This document shows positions 30,629 through 40,334 of a stretch of 44,783 nt of DNA, one piece after another. Source of the DNA: Planococcus koreensis (GTDB taxonomy: Bacteria > Bacillota > Bacilli > Bacillales_A > Planococcaceae); assembly GCF_004761975.1 (NCBI RefSeq), contig NZ_RQII01000006.1, positions 1 to 44,783 of the forward strand, read 5' to 3'. The notes beneath the pieces are model-generated. The model was given only the letters and a program-made list of their open reading frames with translations, searched no databases and had not been told where the DNA came from. Position 1 is the stretch's first letter. Each line of letters begins with the position of its first letter. The translations under genes and the position numbers were made by a program.

Positions 30629-30721
30629 TAAATTCCCCTCCTAAATCTTGCTACTCTTATAGTATCAAGTAATGCCTGAATAGCGCAAGCGGGTATAATA
30701 GCACTGCTTTGGCGCGAACAG

Positions 30722-30751
30722 AAAAAACCGGACAGGAAAATTCCTGCCCGG
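30722..30751 (-). terminator. Terminator of citZ-icd-mdh
   Basis: Stem CCGGGCAGGAA/TTCCTGTCCGG with a G-U pair (30751-30728), then six T on the minus strand, just after the mdh stop. Confidence 0.92.
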
Positions 30752-30762
30752 CTGATTAATAT

Positions 30763-31701
30763 TTACACCAAAAGATCCATTACAACTTTCACGGATTCAG
30801 CTGATTTATTGAGCAGCGCCCGCTCTTCTTCGTTCAAATCGATTTCGATGATTTTTTCAATGCCGCCTGCACCCAGAATGGTCGGCACGCCGAGGTAAAT
30901 GCCATCCAACCCGTACTCGCCTTCCAAATAAGCAATCGACGGCAGAATGCGGCGCTGGTCTTTGATGATCGCTTCAGCCATTTCCACTAAAGAGGCAGCT
31001 GGCGCATAGTAAGCAGAGCCGTTTCCGAGCAGGTTGACGATTTCCGCTCCGCCTTTACGCGTGCGGTCAACGATTTCTTCAAGACGCTCTTTAGCGATGA
31101 GCGTCTCCAACGGAATGCCTCCTGCGTATGAATAGCGAACCAACGGCACCATGTCATCGCCGTGGCCGCCGAGAACAAACCCGGTAACGTCTTTGACCGA
31201 AACGTTGAGTTCTTCTGCGACAAATGTTCGGAACCGTGCAGAATCCAATACGCCGGACTGGCCAATAACGCGTTCTTTCGGCAATCCCGATGCTTTATAG
31301 ACGGTATATGTCATCGCATCGACCGGATTCGTCAATACGAGAATCGTCGTATCCGGTGAATATTTGACGATTTCAGCCGTCACGGATTTCATGACGTTTT
31401 GATTCGTCTGCACAAGATCATCCCGGCTCATGCCCGGCTTGCGGGCGATTCCCGCAGTGATGATCACCAAATCGGAGCCTTTGGTATCCTCGTAATTCGC
31501 TGTCCCGGTTACCCGCGCGTCAAATCCTTGAACTGGCCCGGCTTCTGCCATATCAAGCGCTTTGCCTTTTGCCGGGTTTTCCATTTGTGGAATATCGACC
31601 AGTACAACATCGCCCAGCTCTTTTTGAGCTAATAGAAATGCAGCTGTTGCGCCTGTAAATCCTGAACCGATGACCGAAATCTTTTTGCGTTTGAATGTCA
31701 T
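30763..31701 (-). CDS. mdh: Malate dehydrogenase
   Basis: 312 residues, LDH-like tetrameric type. The NAD fold [15 protein letters not shown] and Asp36 (VLVDIP) give NAD specificity. The loop [11 protein letters not shown] carries malate-specific Arg residues, and catalytic His180 is in [10 protein letters not shown]. The start is ATG 31701 ([12 protein letters not shown]) behind AGAGGAGAG. A 20-codon upstream extension covers the icd terminator. Third gene of citZ-icd-mdh, but an intrinsic terminator precedes it, so its level may be lowered. Confidence 0.95.
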   Translation of the reverse strand: MTFKRKKISVIGSGFTGATAAFLLAQKELGDVVLVDIPQMENPAKGKALDMAEAGPVQGFDARVTGTANYEDTKGSDLVIITAGIARKPGMSRDDLVQTNQNVMKSVTAEIVKYSPDTTILVLTNPVDAMTYTVYKASGLPKERVIGQSGVLDSARFRTFVAEELNVSVKDVTGFVLGGHGDDMVPLVRYSYAGGIPLETLIAKERLEEIVDRTRKGGAEIVNLLGNGSAYYAPAASLVEMAEAIIKDQRRILPSIAYLEGEYGLDGIYLGVPTILGAGGIEKIIEIDLNEEERALLNKSAESVKVVMDLLV

Positions 31702-31733
31702 AGAAACTCTCCTCTGAATTCGTATTTGGGTAA

Positions 31734-31758
31734 ATAAAAAAAGAGGGGTTTCCCCCTC
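31734..31758 (-). terminator. Intrinsic terminator between icd and mdh
   Basis: Stem GAGGGG/CCCCTC around AAA (31758-31743) plus seven T on the minus strand, between the icd stop and the mdh start. No promoter is visible between it and mdh, so it is likely partial. Confidence 0.8.
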
Positions 31759-31764
31759 CAATTT

Positions 31765-33030
31765 TTAAAGATTTTTAATTAATTCGTCAGCGAATGCAGA
31801 ACATTTCACTTCTGTAGCGCCGTCCATAAGACGTGCGAAGTCATAAGTGACTACTTTAGAAGCGATTGTTTTCTCCATAGAAGCCATGATTAATTTAGCC
31901 GCTTCATTCCAGCCCAAGTGCTCAAGCATCAAAACGCCTGACAAGATGACTGATGAAGGGTTTACTTTATCAAGGCCAGCATATTTAGGAGCTGTACCGT
32001 GAGTAGCTTCGAAAATCGCATGTCCAGTCAAGTAGTTGATGTTTGCTCCTGGAGCAATTCCGATTCCGCCTACTTGTGCAGCCAATGCGTCAGAGATGTA
32101 ATCGCCGTTCAAGTTCATTGTTGCAACAACATCGAACTCGCTTGGGCGTGTAAGGATTTGTTGAAGGAAGATATCAGCGATTGAATCTTTGACAAGGATT
32201 TTGCCAGAGTCAAGAGCTTCTTTTTGTGCTTTATCAGCAGCTTCAGTTCCTTGCTCATCTTTGATCTTGTCGTATTGGTTCCACGTGAACACTTTGTCGC
32301 CGAATTCTTGCTCAGCAACTTCGTAGCCCCAGTTCTTGAAAGCTCCTTCAGTGAACTTCATGATGTTCCCTTTGTGGACAAGCGTCAATGACTCGCGGCC
32401 TTCAGTGATTGCATAGTTGATTGCAGCACGAACTAAGCGTTTTGTTCCTTCTTCTGAAATCGGTTTGATGCCGATTCCTGAAGTTTCTGGGAAGCGGATG
32501 TTTTTAACGCCCATTTCGTCAGTAAGGAAAGCGATCAATTTCTTAACTTCATCAGAACCTTTAGCGTATTCGATGCCCGCATAGATATCTTCCGTGTTTT
32601 CGCGGAAAATGACCATATCCGTATCTTCAGGGCGTTTAACCGGTGAAGGTACGCCTTCGAAATAACGTACAGGGCGCAAGCATGTATAAAGATCCAATTC
32701 TTGGCGCAAAGCAACGTTCAATGAACGGATACCGCCGCCGATTGGCGTTGTAAGAGGTCCTTTGATTGCGATCAAGTATTCGCGGATAACGTCAAGCGTT
32801 TCTTCCGGAAGCCATTCGCCAGTTTCGTCGAATGCTTTTTGTCCAGCAAGAACTTCTTTCCAAACGATTGATTTTTCACCGTTATAAGCTTTTGTTACAG
32901 CTTGCTCAAGAACGCGTGAAGCCGCATTCCAGATGTCCGGCCCAGTGCCGTCACCGATGATGAAAGGAATTACTGCATTATTAGGAACGTTTAAAACGCC
33001 GTTTTCTACTGTGATTTTTTCGCCTGTCAT
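31765..33030 (-). CDS. icd: Isocitrate dehydrogenase (NADP)
   Basis: 421 residues. TCA-cycle enzyme, isocitrate to 2-oxoglutarate. The substrate loop [18 protein letters not shown] contains the Ser that E. coli phosphorylates; [18 protein letters not shown] and IAPGANINY are typical. NADP use is expected from [18 protein letters not shown]. Starts 74 bases after citZ with AGGAGG. A hairpin fills the gap. Confidence 0.96.
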   Translation of the reverse strand: MTGEKITVENGVLNVPNNAVIPFIIGDGTGPDIWNAASRVLEQAVTKAYNGEKSIVWKEVLAGQKAFDETGEWLPEETLDVIREYLIAIKGPLTTPIGGGIRSLNVALRQELDLYTCLRPVRYFEGVPSPVKRPEDTDMVIFRENTEDIYAGIEYAKGSDEVKKLIAFLTDEMGVKNIRFPETSGIGIKPISEEGTKRLVRAAINYAITEGRESLTLVHKGNIMKFTEGAFKNWGYEVAEQEFGDKVFTWNQYDKIKDEQGTEAADKAQKEALDSGKILVKDSIADIFLQQILTRPSEFDVVATMNLNGDYISDALAAQVGGIGIAPGANINYLTGHAIFEATHGTAPKYAGLDKVNPSSVILSGVLMLEHLGWNEAAKLIMASMEKTIASKVVTYDFARLMDGATEVKCSAFADELIKNL

Positions 33031-33056
33031 TTAAAATAGCCTCCTGTAGTCATGTA

Positions 33057-33084
33057 ATAGGACGGTGCAAATTGCCCGTCCTAT
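33057..33084 (-). other. Hairpin between citZ and icd
   Basis: Perfect stem ATAGGACGG/CCGTCCTAT (33057-33065 with 33076-33084). No T-run on the minus strand, so it is more likely an mRNA-processing or stability element than a terminator. Confidence 0.7.
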
Positions 33085-33104
33085 GTTTATTGGTTAAAAA
33101 ATGA

Positions 33105-34220
33105 TTATCTTTCGTTAACTGGAACATATTTTTGCATTCCAGGTCCGATGTATTCCGCGCGCGGACGGATCAAGCGGTTGTTTGAATATTGCTCCAAAAT
33201 GTGGGCAAGCCAGCCTGAAGTACGTGATACTGCGAAAATCGGCGTGAACAAGTCATGCTCGATGTTCAATGAATGGTAGACGGATGCCGAATAGAAGTCG
33301 ACATTCGGCGGAAGATTTTTCTGGCCGCTGACGATTTCATCAATCTTGATCGACATTTCGTACCATTTTTCTTCTCCGCGGATTTTCGTCAATTTCTGAG
33401 ACATTTCACGCAAGTGTTTTGCACGTGGGTCACCTTTGCGGTAAACGCGATGGCCAAAGCCCATGATTTTTTCCTTGTTCGCCAATTTTTCATTAATGAC
33501 TTTTTCTACGTTATCTACTGAACCGATTTCAGTCAACATTTTCATAACCTGCTCGTTTGCGCCGCCGTGCAATGGGCCTTTTAATGCGCCGATTGCCGCA
33601 GTTACGCCAGAATAGACATCTGAAAGAGTAGCGACTGCAACACGTGCAGTGAATGTAGATGCGTTCAATTCATGGTCAGCATGAAGAACTAGAGCTTTGT
33701 TGAATGCTTCTTCTTCGATGTCCGCTGGAACGTTTCCAGAAAGCATGTAAAGGAAGTTAGCTGCAAAACTCAAATCATTTTTCGGTGCAACCGGCTCTTG
33801 GCCGCTGCGGACGCGCGCGAATGCAGTCACCAAAGTAGCAATTTTGGCCTGGATGCGGATCGCTTTGCGGTAGTTCGCTTCAGGGTTCATCACTTCAGCT
33901 TCTTCATCGAATAAGCCAAGCATCGATACTGCTGTACGCAATGCAGCCATCGGATGAACTTTTTTGATTTCGTATGTTTTAAAATGATCCAATACTGCCT
34001 GTGGCACTGACATATTATCAGCCAATTGCTGTTTTAGTTCAGCAAGCTCATCCGCTTTCGGCAAGCGCTGGTGCCATAAAAGATAAATCACTTCTTCAAA
34101 GCTGGCATTATTTGCCAAATCATCAATATCGTAGCCAACGTATGTAAGAGTGTCATCAATAATTGAACTGATGGCTGATTGTGTAGCTACTACACCTTCT
34201 AAACCTTTTGACGATGTCAT
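33105..34220 (-). CDS. citZ: Citrate synthase
   Basis: 371 residues, short bacterial type. First TCA step. Catalytic residues lie in GPLHGGANEQVM, MGFGHRVYRKGDPRA and FTPIFAVSRTSGW. Start MTSSKGLEG at 34220 behind AGGAG. First gene of citZ-icd-mdh, the same operon as B. subtilis. It has a strong promoter, a cre-like site and a possible attenuator in its leader of about 95 nt. Confidence 0.96.
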   Translation of the reverse strand: MTSSKGLEGVVATQSAISSIIDDTLTYVGYDIDDLANNASFEEVIYLLWHQRLPKADELAELKQQLADNMSVPQAVLDHFKTYEIKKVHPMAALRTAVSMLGLFDEEAEVMNPEANYRKAIRIQAKIATLVTAFARVRSGQEPVAPKNDLSFAANFLYMLSGNVPADIEEEAFNKALVLHADHELNASTFTARVAVATLSDVYSGVTAAIGALKGPLHGGANEQVMKMLTEIGSVDNVEKVINEKLANKEKIMGFGHRVYRKGDPRAKHLREMSQKLTKIRGEEKWYEMSIKIDEIVSGQKNLPPNVDFYSASVYHSLNIEHDLFTPIFAVSRTSGWLAHILEQYSNNRLIRPRAEYIGPGMQKYVPVNER

Positions 34221-34246
34221 TAAAATCGCTCCTTCTACTTGTAATT

Positions 34247-34282
34247 CATCATTCCAAAAAAAAACCCCGAATGATGGGTTAT
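34247..34282 (-). promoter_or_regulatory. Possible attenuator in citZ leader
   Basis: On the minus strand AACCC-loop-GGGTT (34280-34263) is followed by eight or nine T, a weak terminator. Its loop CATCATTC (34276-34269) is exactly complementary to GAATGATG (34254-34247) just downstream. The two pairings exclude each other, as in attenuators. Confidence 0.45.
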
Positions 34283-34321
34283 CCTCTTTTTTCGAGCATG
34301 AATAAATTTCCTTACCTAGCC

Positions 34322-34350
34322 ATTATAATCAACATTGTAGAATTTGTGAA
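34322..34350 (-). promoter_or_regulatory. SigA promoter of citZ
   Basis: TTCACA (34350-34345), 17-bp spacer, TATAAT (34327-34322) on the minus strand. Confidence 0.88.
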
Positions 34351-34364
34351 TGAAAACGCTTGTT
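34351..34364. promoter_or_regulatory. cre-like site upstream of citZ
   Basis: Plus-strand TGAAAACGCTTGTT keeps the central TGAAAnCGnT core of CcpA sites, with mismatches at the 3' end. It abuts the -35 hexamer, a position where CcpA would repress or interfere. B. subtilis citZ is known to be under carbon control. Confidence 0.5.
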
Positions 34365-34406
34365 TTTGTGAAACTTTTCTCAAAATAACGATGGTTTCAC
34401 TCGGGA

Positions 34407-34790
34407 TTATCCTTCGATAATCCGAGTGACACGCATCTTTTTTTGAATTATTTTGCCGACAATCGGCTTATAGATCTTTTGGGTTGGCCTGAACAGAAGC
34501 GACAGCCCGATTGCATCGGAGATGAAGCCGGGGGTCAAAAGCAAGACGCCGCCGACCAGCACCAATGCCGCGTTGATTAGGTGTTCGCCTGGCGGCTTCA
34601 AGCGCCCCATGCTGTCCTGTATGTCACGAAGTGCTTTCAATCCTTGTTTCTTAGCCAAAAAAGCACCAATCAAACCTGTTGCTATGATTAATCCTAGCGT
34701 CGGAAAGATTCCCATGGCGTCGCTCGCCCACAAAAGCAGCGTAAGTTCCAGTGTCGGGACGATGATTAAAGCTAAGAAAAACCATTTCAT
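34407..34790 (-). CDS. fxsA: FxsA-family membrane protein
   Basis: 127 residues. N-terminal MKWFFLALIIVPTLELTLLL, a glycine-rich helix ATGLIGAFLAKKQGL, then GVLLLTPGFISDAIGLSLL and a basic tail are the FxsA pattern. E. coli FxsA overproduction relieves phage T7 exclusion by F; its native role is unknown. It follows pyk by 24 bases and is probably the last gene of pfkA-pyk-fxsA. A 13-bp hairpin (34398-34411 with 34416-34428) spans its stop codon. Confidence 0.88.
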   Translation of the reverse strand: MKWFFLALIIVPTLELTLLLWASDAMGIFPTLGLIIATGLIGAFLAKKQGLKALRDIQDSMGRLKPPGEHLINAALVLVGGVLLLTPGFISDAIGLSLLFRPTQKIYKPIVGKIIQKKMRVTRIIEG

Positions 34791-34814
34791 AACGGATTAC
34801 CCTCCTTGCTGAAC

Positions 34815-36584
34815 TTATAAAACACTGGCATGGCCGTCATAGATAATGCCAGTTTCTGCATCTATCGTGACGTCGTAATCGTTCTTGATCAATGAAGTGG
34901 CACCTTCAACTCCGACAATGACTGGAATTCCCAGGCTCAAACCGACTACAGCTGCATGGCTCGTCAATCCGCCTTCTTCCGTAATCAAACCGGCACATTT
35001 CTCAATGGCTGGCATCATGTCGCGGTCAGAGCCGATTGTGACGATAATCTTGCCTGTTGCGTCATAAGCCAATGCTTCTTCAGAGTTTCTTACTACAAGC
35101 GTTTTGCCGAAAGCACTCATTTTTCCGATTCCTTGGCCCTGCGCGATGCTGTCGCCGATCAAATGAACTTTCATCAAGTTCGTCGTGCCGGCTTGGCCAA
35201 CTGGCACTCCCGCAGTAATCACGACCAAATCGCCGTGTTTTACAAAATGGTGCTGCAGGCTTTCTTCCACCGCATTTTCAAGAACTTCATCGGTTGACAT
35301 CACTTTCCGGCCGACAATCGGCTGGACACCCCAAACAAGGGTAAGCTTGCGTGATGGCCGTTCAGAAGAAGTTACTGCAATAATCGGTACGCCTGGACGG
35401 TATTTTGAAATCATCTTCGCCGTATGCCCGCTTTCAGTCGGGGCAATAATGGCTTTCACTTTCAAGTTCAGCGCCGTATAGGCAACAGCTTGGCCGATTG
35501 CTTCCGTCATGTTCGGCTCTTTCTCTTTGCGGCGGTTGTCGACAAGCTGCTTGTAGTTCAACGCAGCTTCTGTCGTCACTGCAATGCGGTGCATCGTTTC
35601 CACTGATTCGACAGGATAAATCCCCGCCGCTGTTTCACCTGACAACATGATTGCATCGGTGCCGTCAAAAATGGCATTGGCGACATCGCTGGCTTCCGCT
35701 CTTGTCGGACGCGGATTGCGCTGCATAGAATCGAGCATTTGCGTAGCCGTGATAACCGGCTTGCCTGCACTATTGCATTTTTCAATCAACGATTTTTGGA
35801 CAAGCGGCACTTCTTCTGCAGGAATCTCTACGCCGAGATCTCCACGTGCAACCATCAAGCCGTCAGAAACAACAAGAATTTCATCGATATTATCGACGCC
35901 TTCCTGATTTTCGATTTTCGGAATGATCTGGATATGCGAACCGTTATTATTTTCCAAATGGCGGCGGATTTCCATGACATCAGAAGCTCTGCGAACAAAT
36001 GAAGCTGCAACAAAATCAACGTTTTGTTCGATTCCGAACAGGATATCCTGTGCATCTTTTTCTGTCATGCCTGGCAATTGAACAGACACGCCCGGTACGT
36101 TAACACCTTTTTTCGTTTTTAAAGTCCCAGCATTTTCCACCACTGTATGAAGCAAACCTTTTTCTTTGTCGATGCCAGTGACATGCAATTCGATCAATCC
36201 GTCATCAAGCAAGATGACCGATCCGACGTGAACATCGTCAATCAACCGGCCGTAGCTGATAGAAAACATTTCTTTGGTTCCGAGCACTTCCATCATCGAG
36301 ATGGCGATGCTTTGGCCAGTCTCTAAATCGATCGAGTCGTTTTCCATTTGGTGGGTACGGATTTCAGGTCCTTTTGTATCCAGCAGAATGCCGACAATTT
36401 TCCCTGTTTTTTCTGCCGCTTCACGGATTCGTTTGATGCGAAGCGCGTGCTCTTCATGGCTTCCGTGTGAAAAATTCAAGCGGGCAACGTTCATGCCTGC
36501 ATTGATCAATGCTTCTAAAAGCTCCGGCGTTTCACTTGCCGGTCCAATTGTACAAACGATTTTTGTTTTTCTCAATGTGCTCAC
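34815..36584 (-). CDS. pyk: Pyruvate kinase with C-terminal PEP-utiliser domain
   Basis: 589 residues, the long Bacillus type. The TIM barrel has [20 protein letters not shown] and [12 protein letters not shown] with ATQMLDSM. The extra C-terminal domain (about 475-589) holds [21 protein letters not shown], the mobile swivelling domain that relays the effector signal and contributes a phosphohistidine-like site. Makes pyruvate and ATP from PEP. Twelve bases after pfkA. Confidence 0.96.
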   Translation of the reverse strand: MSTLRKTKIVCTIGPASETPELLEALINAGMNVARLNFSHGSHEEHALRIKRIREAAEKTGKIVGILLDTKGPEIRTHQMENDSIDLETGQSIAISMMEVLGTKEMFSISYGRLIDDVHVGSVILLDDGLIELHVTGIDKEKGLLHTVVENAGTLKTKKGVNVPGVSVQLPGMTEKDAQDILFGIEQNVDFVAASFVRRASDVMEIRRHLENNNGSHIQIIPKIENQEGVDNIDEILVVSDGLMVARGDLGVEIPAEEVPLVQKSLIEKCNSAGKPVITATQMLDSMQRNPRPTRAEASDVANAIFDGTDAIMLSGETAAGIYPVESVETMHRIAVTTEAALNYKQLVDNRRKEKEPNMTEAIGQAVAYTALNLKVKAIIAPTESGHTAKMISKYRPGVPIIAVTSSERPSRKLTLVWGVQPIVGRKVMSTDEVLENAVEESLQHHFVKHGDLVVITAGVPVGQAGTTNLMKVHLIGDSIAQGQGIGKMSAFGKTLVVRNSEEALAYDATGKIIVTIGSDRDMMPAIEKCAGLITEEGGLTSHAAVVGLSLGIPVIVGVEGATSLIKNDYDVTIDAETGIIYDGHASVL

Positions 36585-36596
36585 TCCAATAGGCTT

Positions 36597-37703
<1,107 letters not shown>

Positions 37704-37710
37704 CTAAGGC

Positions 37711-37734
37711 AACGAAAAAAACCGCCGAAGCGGT
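37711..37734 (-). terminator. Terminator of accD-accA
   Basis: Short stem ACCGC/GCGGT with a TTCG tetraloop on the minus strand (37734-37721), then seven T. It begins three bases after the accA stop. Confidence 0.85.
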
Positions 37735-37737
37735 CCT

Positions 37738-38721
37738 TTATTCACTAAATACGCCAATGGATTTGAATTTTTCGTAGCGCTGGTTGATCAGTTCATCGCT
37801 GTTCAGCTTATTCAGCTCCACTAAAGATTCCTTGATTGCAGCAGCCATAAATTCGGCTTGTTTTTGTGCGTTATGGTGCGCGCCTCCGCGCACTTCAGGA
37901 ATCATGCGTTCGATGATGCCCATTTCCAGCAAATCGGGTGCAGTGATTTTCATCGCTTCCGCCGCCGTTTGGGCAAGTGCCGAATCTTTCCAAAGAATCG
38001 AAGCGGCACCTTCTGGGGATATCACGGAGAACGTCGAATTCTCCAGCATCAGAATATGGTTTCCGACACCCAGCGCAAGTGCCCCGCCGCTGCCTCCTTC
38101 ACCGATGACAATCGACAAGACCGGTACTTCAAGGCCTGCCATTTCCACAAGATTGCGTGCAATTGCCTCACTTTGGCCGCGTTCTTCAGCCGCTTTGCCC
38201 GGATAGGCACCTTTCGTATCGATCAGGCAAATAATTGGACGTTTAAATTTCTCTGCTTGCTTCATCAGGCGTAGGGCTTTCCGGTAGCCTTCGGGATGCG
38301 GCATACCGAAATTGCGGCGGATGTTTTCTTTCGTGCTTTTCCCTCGCTGATGGCCGATCACTGTAACAGGCTGCCCCTCAAAAGAAGCGATGCCGCCGAC
38401 AATGGCTTCGTCATCGCCGTATAAACGGTCACCGTGGAATTCAATGAACTCTTCAAAGATGAGCGGGATATAATCCAAGGTGGTCGGACGCTCGGGGTGG
38501 CGCGCCACTTGCACACGGTCCCAGGGCTTCATGTTTTCGTAGATGTCATTCTCCAGCTTTGACAGACGGTCTTCGAGACTCTTGATTTCCGAACTCAAAT
38601 CCACTTCCGCCGTAGCCGAATACTCTTTTAACTCATTGATTTTTTTGTGCAATTGGATCAACGGTTCTTCGAAGCCCATCGATTTGGGCGCATTTTTTTT
38701 CGATGATTTATGCTTGGGCAT
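37738..38721 (-). CDS. accA: Acetyl-CoA carboxylase carboxyltransferase alpha
   Basis: 327 residues. With AccD it moves CO2 from biotin on AccB to acetyl-CoA, giving malonyl-CoA for fatty acids. Crotonase-like fold with [47 protein letters not shown] and [16 protein letters not shown]. The start overlaps the accD end by 14 bp, so AccA and AccD are probably made in equal amounts. Confidence 0.96.
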   Translation of the reverse strand: MPKHKSSKKNAPKSMGFEEPLIQLHKKINELKEYSATAEVDLSSEIKSLEDRLSKLENDIYENMKPWDRVQVARHPERPTTLDYIPLIFEEFIEFHGDRLYGDDEAIVGGIASFEGQPVTVIGHQRGKSTKENIRRNFGMPHPEGYRKALRLMKQAEKFKRPIICLIDTKGAYPGKAAEERGQSEAIARNLVEMAGLEVPVLSIVIGEGGSGGALALGVGNHILMLENSTFSVISPEGAASILWKDSALAQTAAEAMKITAPDLLEMGIIERMIPEVRGGAHHNAQKQAEFMAAAIKESLVELNKLNSDELINQRYEKFKSIGVFSE

Positions 38722-39586
38722 TGTGTTCAGCCCCTTTCGCGTGAAGTTTAACGATTGCCGTTAAAGTTTCTTTCATTTTTCCGCGGTGGACAACGGCATC
38801 CAATTGCCCATGGTCCAATAGGAACTCAGCTGTCTGGAAATCTTCCGGCAGTTTCTCGCGCACCGTTTGTTCAATGACCCGGCGGCCCGCAAAACCGATG
38901 AGTGCTTTCGGCTCCGCGATGTTGATATCGCCGACCGATGCAAAACTGGCCGATACGCCACCCGTTGTCGGATGCGTCAAAATGGAAACGAATAAGAGAC
39001 CGGCATTGCTGTGGCGTTTTAATGCAACACTTGTTTTAGCCATTTGCATAAGCGACAAGACACCTTCTTGCATGCGTGCACCGCCGCTCGCTGTAAAGAT
39101 CAAAAATGGAATACCGCGGCTGGTTGCCGCTTCGATGGCACGGGTAATTTTTTCTCCGACAACAGAACCCATCGAGCCCATGCGGAAATGTGAATCCATG
39201 ACGGCGATCGAAATTTCATGGCCGCCAATTTTGCCGATACCTGTCAAGACAGCTTCGTTCAAGCCTGTCTTTTCGCTATCGGCTTTGATTTTTTCTGTGT
39301 AGCCAGGAAAACCAAGCGGATTCTCTGATTTCAAATGGTCATCCATCGAATGGAAAGAGCCTTCATCCAGCAAGCTATCAATCCGTTCGTAGGCAGTCAT
39401 TTTATAATGATGGTCGCATTTCGGGCAGACCTTCAGTAACTTGGTCAAATCTTTCGTCAAAGTGATTTCTTTGCATTCCGGGCATTTTGTCATCAGCCCT
39501 TCCGGCACATCCTTTGATTTTTTTGAAGGGATCGTCGCTTCTCTAACATCTTTATTGCGTTTGAATATTTCACGAATTATCGCCAT
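38708..39586 (-). CDS. accD: Acetyl-CoA carboxylase carboxyltransferase beta
   Basis: 292 residues. N-terminal zinc ribbon (CPECKEITL…[10 protein letters not shown], about 35-60), thought to touch the mRNA or active-site cleft. Then the crotonase-like core ([56 protein letters not shown]). Overlaps the upstream GntR gene by 17 bp and accA by 14 bp. Confidence 0.96.
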   Translation of the reverse strand: MAIIREIFKRNKDVREATIPSKKSKDVPEGLMTKCPECKEITLTKDLTKLLKVCPKCDHHYKMTAYERIDSLLDEGSFHSMDDHLKSENPLGFPGYTEKIKADSEKTGLNEAVLTGIGKIGGHEISIAVMDSHFRMGSMGSVVGEKITRAIEAATSRGIPFLIFTASGGARMQEGVLSLMQMAKTSVALKRHSNAGLLFVSILTHPTTGGVSASFASVGDINIAEPKALIGFAGRRVIEQTVREKLPEDFQTAEFLLDHGQLDAVVHRGKMKETLTAIVKLHAKGAEHNAQA

Positions 39587-40220
39587 TTAGCATTCTCCTT
39601 TTTTCTATCCATTCACTCCAGGATTTAAAAGCGTGGATCGCCTTCTCTTCTTGCTGATTTTCGAGTGCATCCAATATCGGAAGCATCAAATCCTTTTCGT
39701 CTTCCGACACTTCGTGTGAATACGGGCTGCCGCTGTATTGGTGCAGCAGAAACCAAATTTTCAACGATAGCCGGTTGCCTGACAAAACCATCAATTCACG
39801 GACGAAATCGGCCCGTTGAAAACTTTCGCCTTCGAGCCTTTTCTTAAAGCTGTCCCAAATGCGCAGCTCCGCCAACGCTTTGTTTTGGCAGATAGACTGG
39901 ATTGCCGAGATTTCGTGCATCAACCGTGTCTCCCAGACATCTTTCCGGGATTGGTTGTCCTGCAATATGAAAGTGGATAATACCTCCACTAATTTATGGT
40001 TGCGATGGTCGGAAAGGAACGTCCCTTCTCCCCTGCGTGTTTCGATGAGCCCCAATAACTCAAGGCTCCGCAGCGCTTCCCTGAGCGTCGATCTGCCGAC
40101 TTGAAGCTTTTCTGCCAGTTCCCTTTCAGATGGAATGCGGTCGCCCGGCCTGATTTTCTCCTGCCGGATCATGTCTCGGATTTCTTTGACAATGTCTAAA
40201 TATCGCTTTGATTGATTCAT
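39570..40220 (-). CDS. GntR/FadR-type regulator in the acc operon
   Basis: 216 residues. The winged helix (about 5-72: [47 protein letters not shown], read in two halves) is classic GntR. The C-terminal part has FCD-like helices, but the metal ligands are not convincing: where FCD proteins have D-x3-H the sequence is [13 protein letters not shown]. The ligand may thus be metal-independent, for example an acyl-CoA or a lipid precursor (inference). It heads the operon and overlaps accD by 17 bp. An operator-like palindrome lies just after its promoter. Confidence 0.85.
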   Translation of the reverse strand: MNQSKRYLDIVKEIRDMIRQEKIRPGDRIPSERELAEKLQVGRSTLREALRSLELLGLIETRRGEGTFLSDHRNHKLVEVLSTFILQDNQSRKDVWETRLMHEISAIQSICQNKALAELRIWDSFKKRLEGESFQRADFVRELMVLSGNRLSLKIWFLLHQYSGSPYSHEVSEDEKDLMLPILDALENQQEEKAIHAFKSWSEWIEKRRMLNGDNS

Positions 40221-40248
40221 GGTCGCCCCTATTTTCCATTAATTTGAA

Positions 40249-40263
40249 AGTGGTCTGGCCACT
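40249..40263. promoter_or_regulatory. Operator-like palindrome before the GntR gene
   Basis: AGTGGTCTGGCCACT, a 15-bp inverted repeat with one imperfect pair, containing TGGT-N3-GCCA. This is close to the FadR/GntR form TGGT-N3-ACCA. It lies a few bases after the predicted transcription start, suited to self-repression. Confidence 0.6.
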
Positions 40264-40273
40264 CATATTGTTT

Positions 40274-40302
40274 AGAATACAAAACTTTTCGCCATACGTA
40301 AA
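40274..40302 (-). promoter_or_regulatory. Promoter of gntR-accD-accA
   Basis: TTTACG (40302-40297), 17-bp spacer, TATTCT (40279-40274) on the minus strand. Moderate match. Confidence 0.5.
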
Positions 40303-40303
40303 G

Positions 40304-40334
40304 AAAAAACTGCCTTTCCTGGAAGAAAGGCAGT
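40304..40334 (-). terminator. Terminator of nrnA-dnaE
   Basis: Perfect stem ACTGCCTTTC/GAAAGGCAGT (40309-40318 with 40325-40334) plus six T on the minus strand, touching the dnaE stop codon. Confidence 0.93.

Noticed and set aside
33057-33084. Terminator between citZ and icd
   Set aside because: No T-run follows on the transcribed strand.
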